Shown: positions 12,806-24,800 of the stretch, piece by piece
How positions within the stretch are numbered: the first letter of the stretch is position 1
Layout of the letters: the number at the start of each line of letters is the position of its first letter
Source of the DNA: Streblospio benedicti
Lineage: Eukaryota > Annelida > Polychaeta > Spionida > Spionidae
Length of the DNA stretch: 64,000 bases
Direction: 5' to 3'
Assembly (NCBI GenBank): GCA_019095985.1
Contig: CM032661.1
Span: forward strand, 13,554,885 to 13,618,884
The notes under the pieces: generated by a model
The model's input: the letters and a program-made list of their open reading frames with translations, nothing else
What the model was told of the DNA's origin: nothing
The model's database searches: none
Made by a program: the position numbers and the translations under genes

Positions 12806-15800
12806 TCACTGTGCTGTCTGCTCATCGTCGCCGGCGTCCTCTGCGGTGTGTAGTGGCACGGCGATGCGACCTTCGCCCTCCACAGTGAGAACTAGGCCAT
12901 CACAGTCCACTGCAGCTGTGTGGATCGTCACACCCTGTTTAATAAATAATTATAGCTCTGAAACCATGAAGTGTCAGTTGGTGGAATTTTTTATGCAGTT
13001 TCCGCCTGGGTGTAGAAGTGTAGAAAGTACATTGTCTACTATTAAACATGATAGTGCAGAAGAAAGCTTCAAAATTACAGTTAAAACATATTTATTGGTA
13101 AAAAGTCAAACATCAAACAAGAAAATGATTTTTTAAAGAACTTGATAGTACCTCCAAATGTATAGTTAAACTGCAAATTCAATTGAATACACCCCAGTAC
13201 TTTGAGGGTGGTGTTATGATTTGTGTTATCATGAGGCTAATGGAAAAATGGACAAAGGCCTTCGTGCCAAATTATGGGAAAAGCGGAGATCATCCCCAAA
13301 CTCAGTTTGAGCCTTATACAGTCTGTGCAACTGTGAGCTTATTTAGTCATATTATCTCCTACACTCCATCAAAAAAGATACAAACTACAAACACACTGAG
13401 TAAAGTTTTGTACGTCCCAATGTTACTCAAAGATTTTAGTAATAGACAACTTTACAGTTAAACTCGGTTGTAGACACAATGGACAGACACATTCACTTTC
13501 ACGATTCCCTGAGGTTCCATCCAGAGTTTGTGGCTATTATACAAATGTGGTTTGATTTTTTCTGGAATGCGATTGCTGAACTGCACAGCATCTATTTTAA
13601 AATCAAAAACCTTTTGGGGCCAACTCTCAAAGGATTCGCCAACAATTAACCTTTCGAAATGCATTCAATTATGATACACTGAACAGTGATTGGCACATTA
13701 TTCATTGAATTATTTAACAATATCAAAATTCAATCATATTAACCAATCATGTTAAAATGGCAGGAAGTTGACCTATGCAAGTTATTGAAATTTAAACTTT
13801 TTAAAAAGTAACTGATACAATTAGTACATAAATGCAAAGAAATATATAACAATGAAAAAGAAACTGACAGGAAATTTTATTTGCAACAAACAGACGGGCC
13901 AAGGGTGAAATTCTTGGCATGTTCGTTGAGGACTCTAATATTTTTGCAATACACTAGATCATATTGACCCTGGTAACAATAATATTATTCATTGCAACTC
14001 ACTACTAGTACTCAGTATAGGGAATAAGGAAAACTGTCTAGCTCTTTAATATGTGGTGTATTTTTAGGAAAGATAAACATAGCGCACACTTATTCAACAT
14101 GATACATTATGCTCTTTCATCCGTAAGGATTTGATATTTCTGAAATGCATTAAATTCAACTTTTTACTTTCACATATATGTAGATCAGTGCATCACTTAA
14201 TTGAATCATTTGATATACAGTGGAACACAATTATGTCAAAGTTGAAGGGAGTGAAAGCACAATTTAGAAACTTATTAATGCATAAATGCAATATAAATGT
14301 ATGAAAATCTAGTAATTTAAATATGGCAGACAATTTTCCTATTTGGGATTTATTTGATTTAATAAATTGATTTATGGTTATGGACAAAGTGACACTATTC
14401 TAGGACTAATAATTGTCCTAAAGTATATGGTGTCATTTAATCAGTATAATTTTGGTTCATAAAATGTACCGAAAGGTAAAAATAGCAATTTTCATAAATC
14501 AGTGAGGTCATTCTGTACCTCTTATCATTCCGTTGTTTGCAATGTCCTACCTAGAGGTCATGCAAGGTGTCTAGACTTTCTGAACATGACACAGTGAGTC
14601 ATGATGACCTGAAGCTTCCCATCTGACATTTTTGTACATATAGCAGCTAAAAGTATCTTGGGTGTCATGTGAGTATCTATGAGAGTGTGTCTGATTGTTC
14701 CCCAGTCAGGTTGAGGGAGTACATGTGAGTGCCTGTGTATGGGACCTCACACAATAGAGCCTCTCTATTATGAGTATCCAGGCCGCACTCAAGTGGTCTC
14801 AATAGAGAGATAATCGATTTATGCAGCTGGATTTATGGAGGTTTGCATTCATCTCTTTGTTAAGGGTTGGGGCTGCACAAAAATGGTCTTATTAAAGGGG
14901 GTCTCCTATTAGTAGAGGTGGTCTTAATTGGAAGTCATACTGTACCTCAAAGTCTGTGAGCAGGGACTTGAGTAGAAACTCGCTGTGTGGGTGTTTACAC
15001 AGCACATAGAGGAAACCTCCTCCTCCAGCACCTGCCATGCACGTGCCGTGTGTGCTGCTGTGCAGGGCCGCACGCATCTCACGCACCTGTAACAAACATG
15101 AGAGGAGCATTGACTGTGGTTTGAAATGTGAATATCACTACGTAAACGTCCAGACTTTATACTTCACTCCCTCAAAATCATATGTATAAAACTGACTTTG
15201 GAAGGAATGCAAGTTGATGCTACTGTCACAGATTAGTTAAACTAGTCAGTGCTAATGTCTTGAAGATATTTTAAAAAACGACTTAGCTCGTAATGAGCAA
15301 GAGCCAAGAGTCAGTGTGTTTGCTGATCTAGAAGACAATTTTTTAAAAGGCCACACAATCACAAATTGTCGTAACACTTGTGTCATCATGCATGAAACAA
15401 TGTACAGATCGAATGTAAATAAAACATTGGATATAAAAGCTAATTCTAGAGTAAAACTATGAACAGATCTGGTGATGCAAGCATGTCTACATAGTGGATA
15501 AGGGTCTGGAACGTAATTATCTGGAACCTTTCACTGCATCTCATCTTACAAGTGCTATCAAGTAACTAAAATAGTCCTCCACTTCACACGGACGGCGTTA
15601 TTTGTACATTTATGTTCATTCTCAACTTGAACAGCATACCCAGTCAAAAGCATCATGATTATTCTGTGCTAGACTTGTATCCACAAAGCACAATGCGTTC
15701 TCAACACCAACCCGTAGGAACAAATAGTTACTTCCTCTTTGCCGACCTATGAGATTATATGGGATAAATAATCAAATTTCAAATTTTTACATACTTTTTA

Positions 15801-18800
15801 AATGAACCTTTTATCATCAATAGTTGTCCCAATATGTTCCATTTTATGCACAACAACTAGTAGTAATAAAATAGTGATGTGTATAAAGGCCAATATCTCA
15901 AAATTAAATTTTTGTATTGATATTTGGTACCAAAATTCTATTTACTGTGAAATTGATTGCTTACAAATGTCAATTTTCTTGAAGATATATGCCATTCGAG
16001 AGAAACCTTAGTAGGGATTTTAATTTTTTTATTTTTTTTCACGATTTATCAACGTTTTTGTATTGATTTGCAAGAATTTTCGGGAAATCAGTGGTTTTCA
16101 TACCAGTACTTCAAATGCATGTAAAATGAACAATATAAATTTTGTTATTGGATAGTGTTTTTGATTATTTCGATGTTTTAGAATTGAAGTAATAATGAGA
16201 CAGAAAACCAGTTTCATAAAAGCCTAAAATAACATTACTCATCCCCTTAATACATGATACAGCATCTCATAATGACATTTTTGGCTATTTTTATTTTCTC
16301 TACAGTCTGTCGAGCATAAAGCTACTTTCATCATACAGCATCAATAACTAGGTTCAACTAGAGAATACGTTCTGCTTTGTCTTCTATGACTCCCAGATGA
16401 TATTCAGTGTCCTTATAATTATTACGCAGGTTCATTTTATCAGTTCACCAGTCCTCACCACTAAAACAAGTAACGTAGCGCTCGTTATCCAGGCAAAAAT
16501 CACAGACTTCATCAGACATTATTCATCACGCATGATATATTTGACATGCAATTGATGCGAATTGTCAGGCTACAAAAAATTACCTACTATATTATCATCA
16601 GATCAAATATTGCAATATATAATAAAATTGAAACATAATTCATCTTTATTACCGATTATGATTAGACTGATAACCTTAAAACGTCAATCTGTAATAATTA
16701 ATTGATAGATATATTAAACAGGTAAAATTATAATTTGTTAAATGGTCAAATAGTAACAACAAAAACTAGATTAAAAGTGCTCAGACAGCACAGCGTCCCT
16801 TGAACAAAGTTAACTCATGGACAATAAAAAAGTTTACTTTAAAATTAGTTAGAAAGCACCAATGTTTTCTTTCCAGTATTAATCTATTTCAGTAATTCAA
16901 TATTGGTCAAAAATTACGTTGCGGGAGCATACTTTAATTGGCAAAGTGCCCAAAATTGAATCACTCCGGTGTCGCTTCATTCCTTATACTTATATACAGT
17001 TGGAATCAAATCGGTTCATTAGTACACGCCGTAGCTTCAAGAAAAAAATATACGTACATATATACATACATGGACACAAATGAAACAAACATAAGGCTTT
17101 TGCTTCAGCTGAAGCAACACTAAGAAGAATTTCAGTCAAAATCTTTAAATTTTAATTTTACAGTATTGCAGTTATAGCGCTATCATTGTCTGAACATACG
17201 CGGGTTTAAGGCCTAACGGCATTACTAAATGCAATAATCACAGCATCTGCGTTTTGAAGCTAAATTGTGGTTTGCTTGACTTTAATACAAAACAAGTTCA
17301 GGCCTTGGACTGATTTGATATTTTGCTTGATATAAGCGAGTTGATCATGTTAAGTGTGATTTTTTAAAACATAACCAAAAGTGTGATTTTTTAAAACATA
17401 ACCAAAAGGAAGTTTGAAGGGAAATCAAAATGAGTTCTACTTACCGTATCCGCGTGCATAAAGGCACATGTGCCTATAACCGAAAAATCGCTATTTTGGG
17501 GGTCTCCCTTGGGTTATGTTTGATCTCTGATATAGGCCCATGAGCCTTAATACGATCACGGAGCGCACCCCACCTCCAACACACAATACATATCATTTTC
17601 CAAAAAGTAACTTTCCTTGGTGTATATGTCATAAGATACGGTATAACGACAGACACAACAAACTTGCATGGTAAACATCGGCATTCAATATCGCTCAGCT
17701 GTATGCATTTTGATGCATTTCTTTGTATCAAACACCTTGCCGTGGTATTTGTCAATTGTGGTTCTCAAATATCGGAATATGTAATTCATTAGTAGCATAA
17801 TACCAATAATCTGTTACGAATGCTCATCGGAAAATCAAAATAACTTACTTATTTAGGAAAAATAAATTGCACATGACACTTCCGTCTTAAGTGCGCATGC
17901 TCAGAAATTCAAATGTCCCGCGTAGTCTCGCTAAACAAGACTCGTGCTCGCATGCACCTGCCAAGTATAATATACGAGTCGGGCTGAACGAGGCTAATGA
18001 CCTGTGGCGTGAAAACGAAACCAAAATCGAATGCTGTCGTATAAATCGTTCGCTCATCACGCATCTTCCTCGGGCGATTTTAGATTTAAAAAAAATGTAA
18101 TTTCTGTCTTGAAACATGCTCTTAGTCTCTGTTATAGGCCCGTGGGCCTTAATACGAACACAGGGCGCACTCCCAATGTTAGGCCCGTGCGCCTTAATGC
18201 GCGATTATACGGTAAGCGGATGTTCGACTTCTGCAAGCACAAGTGAAATGGGGCGACTGTGTATCAAAGCAATCCAGAAAAATTGCAACTGTACCTGATA
18301 ACTCGAATGTCTGATAAATCAAGGTCATAGCTTAACTTCGAGTTAAGCAGGTCAGACTATATACTATTGAATCAGCTACAAAAAGATGGGTGAATGGCAA
18401 TGATTCCATTCAGTTGATTACTAAATGAATAATTGGTAATTAAAGTAATTAAAAAAATCAATGTAATATTAGTATCAAATTCACTCTACAGTTCAAAATT
18501 AGTCTTAATTTTCGTGATTTTGCATCAAAAATACATCCAACATTCAGAGAGTAGCATCACACAAAGGGGGATTTACATATCAGGTAAGAAATTTTCTTGT
18601 GAAAATCTATCCTGGATAAATACCCCTTCAATGTTTGACAGTTTGAAAAGTGTTGTGTTCTGTACATACAAGTACACTTTGTCATCCATGAGGTCCCTAT
18701 TGTTAGGCTATAAGCATAACTGGAGCAAATTTCAGGGCCATGCTCAAGGAGGTTCTGCAGGTTCAGCTAAATGTCCCACTTCCCTGAAGTGACATATTTT

Positions 18801-21800
18801 CTTCTGATCAGATTAGACATGAAGTTTGGCTGTGATCAGAAAAACTGAACTTATCTTTCCAAAAAGCTGAGCATGGGCTAGAAGCTTACAGGTATAATTG
18901 ACAAACTGGTACGTAAATAAAATATTTGTTTCCAACACCTGAGTAGAGCAGTGAACACAACATTGTGGGCAGGATTATGATTGATTATAATTGATTTTGA
19001 TAGATGTGGGCATGTCATTCTGACACGCTTTTAGAGTGACATGTCACGAAAATACATGCATATCAGAATGAAGATGCCCATATCTAGAGGAAGTCATGTA
19101 GAAACAGGATCCAGCTTGAAAGTTTTACATACTTCAAGATGGCCGAGCTAAAAGTCTCCATATTGTGTTTCTTTGAGAAAACATTGATGTAGAAGGTTAC
19201 AAAAACATGACTACCTGTTGTGGTTCACAACCGGGAGCCATCCGCATCTTCAATGACCAGTATTCGTTCATGCACGCACCAACTTCTGCCAAGTTGCCTA
19301 CCAAACATTACGAGAAATGCAAGCAATTGACTTCACTTAACATTCAAACAAATTTCTTATTTCAGTGTTCTAAAATATCCACACAATAGTAAAAAAAATG
19401 AATTGCCTTAGAAAATGCTGATATGACACCATTGATCTTTGATAAAATATTTTCGACCTTGTCTGTCAGGCAGTCTTTTTCAAGCTGACGTCACACAGGA
19501 TGACAGGATGTGACGTCAGCAAGTAGGTCAGGGTGGGGGGATGGGCGTGGGTTAGCTGTCCTTGGCTTCAGTAGGGTGTTATATGTGTGTGATAAGGTGT
19601 ATGCACCTTCATCTCGGTTCATCGTCTTGTAAGTTTTCCTTATAGCGATCGCTTCCCGGATCTGTCTGTCTCTAGTGTTAAGACTCACGACTGATGGGCT
19701 TCGTGTTTTCCCAGTCAGGGATATGGTTCAAATTGGCCATGTGATCTGTGATGGCGGATTTATGCAAGTCACTTGCAGATGACAAACGGGTGGCTCTGGT
19801 GCGTACTCCACTGTTGGTATGTTCTTCGACATCCTTTTGGTGTCCTGCTACACGAGTACCTAGTTTCCTCCCTGTTTCGCCAATGTACACACTGTCACAG
19901 TTTCTGCACCCAATCTTGTACACACAACCACATATCTCTTTTGGCTTTATTTTGTCCTTTGGGTGGACCTAATGTTTCTGAGGGTTTTGTATGGTGACCT
20001 ACTTCCTGACGTCACATCCTGTCATCCCTTGTGACGTCAGCTTGAAAAAGACTGTCTGACAGAAAAGGTCGAAAATATTTGCAAAGGTAAAAAATGTTTG
20101 GGTTTATCAATGATCAATGTTGTCATAGCACAAAAGAAACCCAATGAATCTATTCCATTGAAAATGCTGATAGTTTTACTTTCATCAAACAAAAAACAAC
20201 ATAAATGTAACAACAAACCAAAAAATCCTACCTTCTGTAAATGCTGTCATACATTTGTGAGCTGTCTCAACTAACTTATCTTCAGTGGCAACGATTTCTG
20301 GATCCCTTGCATACCACGTCCGAAGAACATTCTAGAAACAAGATTGAAGTCTAATAATTAGAATAAACAACATAAAATAGCATAACATGTACTTAACCCA
20401 TAAACTGATACATTCCTACATTATATTCCACATTGTGTTTAGATACCTAATACGTGTATCATACAACTTTCATATCATTTTGTCACTAAACACAAAAACT
20501 TTGCAAAAAGTAATTTAATTCAGTTATTACAGCGGTGTCCAAAATCTGTATCAAGAATGCAGGACTACAGGTTGATAACCAATGTAAATACTTGTCAATA
20601 CGCAATGGCAGATCCAGATTTTTAGAAAGGGGTAGGGGCGCACTTCAGGGATTTCATGGGTTTAGTACGATGGTGGACATGGAAAAACTCTATGAAAATG
20701 AAGCATTTAGGTGGGAAAATGGGGCGCGCCACCCCCTGCACCCCTCTTCCTAGATACAGGATAAACGACGATCACCTGAAGCAGATTTCTGGCCAGTCTG
20801 GTCTTGCCAGTATACACCAGCAGCAGGCGGTCAGAGAACTCCTGCACAGTTTCTTTTACGATCGGGTAATACGATATGTTGACCTAGAAAATGGTAAACA
20901 TATTGCTAGATGTTATGATGTAACTAGATCCTTGTTCTATTTTTTCCCTTTCCTTATTGTAGTTAAAAAACTAATTCTTATCTATCCAGCTAGCATTGAA
21001 ATTCATATTCAAAGGTGAGGTCTGAATAGCACTGTCAGAGTAAGCAGATGTTATATGCTAACTACTTTGACTATCCTGAGGTTTTGTGCCATGTTATGCA
21101 CAAGAATCGCTTGTCGAGTGTCCACAGACTCAGGCTTGACCACTTTTCTCATGTTAAGACACAGAGGTACCATTAGAAACAATCCCATCGAAACCCATAC
21201 ACATAGGAAAGAGCTCAAGGATCAGTAAACAAACTTAGTCTAATGTATTTCAGAAAACAATCATAAGTCACCATTTTACATATAAAGAAATCAACATAAA
21301 CCTGAGGTTTGTAGTCGTTTAACCAATGACAAGATGCAAGACAGAGATCCCTACTCTTGTATGCAGCAAACACTTCACCTGTAGTGGTAGTTGTGCAGGC
21401 GAGGTGGCCAGTTTGATTCCCGGGGTGAGTCCACCGACCTGGTCCTGCCAGCCTCCGCCCGTTGTCAGCATCTGCTCCAGCTGCAGCACCTACAGTATAC
21501 ACAGGGGTAGTTAGGCAGACATAAGCAGACAGATAGGACAGACAGGCAGTCAGGCAGTCAGTCATTCAATTAATTATCCAGCCAGCCAGCCAGCCAGCCA
21601 GACAGCCCGATTTATTCAGATGTGCAGGCAGGCGGACAGATTTATTTCGTCATTCCCTAACATTTAGTTAGTCAGACGTTTCTTTCATTTGACTAAATAA
21701 CTGGTCAGTCACTCAGTGAGTCAGTCAAACATTCAGTCCACCAGACATTCAGGGAGTCAACTAGTTAGTCAGACGGAAACAATCAGACAGTGAACAGCTA

Positions 21801-24800
21801 CAGTAGTCAAAGTTGAGTACGGTACAGAATGATTTATAATATCAAATATCTTTGACTTATCACTGGAACTTATAATGTATGATGAGAAATGATGTGTCAA
21901 AATTATTTTAAAAAAATCAGATATCAGTATGTCTAATAACAATGGCGAATTTTGTACAGTTGTCTTGTTAAAACTTTAACAATGTAATAATTTTACCAGA
22001 CAAATTGCATGGTCTCTAAAAAATTGTTCCACAGGGCGGAGGTCTTGAGTGAATGACAATATAATTTAATACAATACATAGAAACTGTATATGTGCCACA
22101 AATGAACATTGTATACATTAGTAGCTGAACCTCGGTTCACAAGCAATTTTCTGAAATCTGATTGGTCCAGATCATTAAAGACCCATTTTTTTTAACCAGT
22201 ATAGTCAAAATGGAATCTCTGACCAACCTAGTTGGTGTGAGTGAACTGCACATCCAGTATGTAGAGTCTTTATCATCAATAAAACACACCCAATATATAC
22301 TATGTTACATTATACACACCACTGTTCTTGATAAATGACAACACATTCCGCCATCGTTGATTTGCAAAGTAGTTGGTCGCACCTGCATCATGTTTAAAAG
22401 ATGGTTATGCGTGAACACCACAGTTCAATGTTAATTTCAGATGAGTTTTATTAGAAGGTAAATTGTAGTATGACTCTCTCCTATTAACAAATCGCTCTTT
22501 AATAAATATTTATAAATACTGCATGATGAAATCTGCTCTGTGTTTTAGTTTCGTTTATCTATAAAATATACTAAAATACCCAATTATCTCTACTGTAGCT
22601 ATGATAATAGGTTATATAATCCCCGGTATTCATTTTCACCTGTTAACTCACATTGTTAATGTGCATTTTCATCTGTCATTATAAGTCACGAAAAATCTAT
22701 TAGTCTATTAGAAGCTTCTTATAAAAATGTTTGCATTTCGCTGAAACAGAATTTACAAAACAGAAGAAAGTCACATTGGGAGCAATAAAAACTACTTGCT
22801 CTATAAGCCAGCTAGCCATAAAAGATCTATTTAATGGCACCAAAGATAGCAATATTGCTTTCAACATTTACTCTATTTGGTATTTAAAAACTGGTGTGTA
22901 GATATTTATTATTCTTCAGAAATGAAGTTTCAGTTTCAAGAATATAGACTTTGCTTGAAAAAAAAAGGTTCTAACAAAAGAGTAGAAAGTGCTTAAAAAT
23001 CATGCACATCAGGACAGTGAGAAGCAATGGTCGTGGTGTGTGGTAGTTGTGTCTTTGCCTGCACTTGCTTGCTGGCGTTCACACGAGGAGGCAAAGACAG
23101 CACTCGAATACATTCTATTGTTAACATCTATTTCGAAACTAAAATATACCATTATCCTAATATTGGACATAATGTTAGCCATCCCTGATACCCTATCAAT
23201 CTGTTCAAAATTGGATAAAATAGAGTCGTTTCCACCGTATAATTTGCATGGTACATTTTGGGTGTTGTAATCTATCCTGCCAGACAGATCATTGTGCTGA
23301 AAATACAAACCTTTGCATTGCAATCACATGTGTGCACCAAGACCACTGAGTCAAACACGTTTTCTGTGTCAATGTAATGTAATGTAAATAGAAAGGTTTT
23401 ATGCATATGACAAATGTCGACTGTATTGTAATGTTTATAAAAAGGAGAAAAATGCTATTTATAATTTCATATTACAAGATCTAACAATGGTAATTAACAT
23501 TAGTGCGAAACACGGCTGAGGTATCACTATTCTAATTTGTAGATCTATTGGTAGGTATCAAATGACAAACACAATGATAACCATAATAAATATTGTTTAC
23601 TGTGAAACGAAAGTCAGTCTTACTTGTAAAGGGTCTTTGGAAGATCGTGGAATCGAACTCACGATCTCCTGGCTATGATTCAGACCGGTCTTATATGTCA
23701 TAGTCAGGTGTGTTAACCTGTTACACCAATCTCCCATGACGAAGGAATCACACTTCAACTTCGCCTATATGCCTGTATGCTGCGTTGCGCAATCACACTG
23801 TCTGACACCTGATGCTTTATTTAGCTTCACCAACTGTGCCAGCCTTAATCCGACAGGCTTTCTACTGACTTCGTTTGTTGGGCACTTTGTCAATCTATCA
23901 GGATGCATTGTGTCCGAGCCACTTTCTTGACAACTGTACTGTACTTTTGGTCAGAAAGAGAACAATACAAAAATTAGTGTTTTCAAATACAGTTGGGCAC
24001 ACACATCAAAATTGTAAGGCACAAATAATAGTTCAAGCTATCCAAGACTTGCACTTATTAACAGATTGAGCCACGGACTCACAATTTTAATGAAAGTTGA
24101 GTGAATACAAAAAGGCAAGAGCCCACTTCATACATCGTCATATATCACGGCTATATACGCAGATATGATCAAGGACTTGTAAAGGCAGTTTGAATGATCG
24201 ACCCGTGAAAGCCGACGATGACTTCATACAATGCTCACGACCCCCAACCCCATTTACAGTATTTGCTTGACTATTTGCAAACAGTATGGATTCAATTTGA
24301 AAGATTTCCATATCCACACAGGCCAAATCATGCTTAACAATTTACACATCAGGGTTCACACCCATAATATCTTTGTCAGGTGGAGGGTTGCATGTTTTAT
24401 AGAACATACGGGTAAAGTTGGGAGATTATAATATTCCGGGTTAGAAATACACGCAGTCACCCTTTGTAGCTGTATAGTTATTAGTGTTTTTATTTTTGTT
24501 TACCATTGTTGTTTACCATACGGAGAATTGACCTTGTGGCTCTAGACAGCTGTTTTGGTCGCTGATAATTATTAATCATTAGGCTTACATCATTAACAGA
24601 GCATTCCACTTGCACACTCATTTGCGCACACATTAATTATTAAACACAGCCCCTGTTCCAAAGTAGATCAGTTTTGTGTACTTAAATTTAAATGACCATG
24701 AAATTTGTAGAAATTTATTACCATAAATTGCTGAATAATAGTCCCAGGCGATTGTTTAGAATCTAAGATGCCCTTAGATGTGCATAAGGGGGACAGCAAT

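Larger units (their letters stand above)
15087..19214. other. FCSK intron
   Basis: Intron between the exons ending 19215 and starting 15086. Apart from the listed inverted-repeat element (17440-18215), a MITE arm and a small tandem repeat, I see only AT-rich sequence with no coding signal. The 119-codon plus-strand frame near 18433-18792 has no recognisable features. Confidence 0.6.

Noticed and set aside
12756-13136. 126-codon plus-strand frame with Ser/Pro-rich start
   Set aside because: Its start is antisense to the last FCSK exon (12934-12806); the remainder has no features.
13458-13664. Minus-strand 68-codon frame in the last FCSK intron
   Set aside because: Protein-like composition, but no recognised family and not needed to link FCSK exons that already join in phase.
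21215-21565. 116-codon minus-strand frame over the FCSK exon 21489-21379
   Set aside because: Wrong frame. The correct frame in the same DNA reads [20 protein letters not shown].
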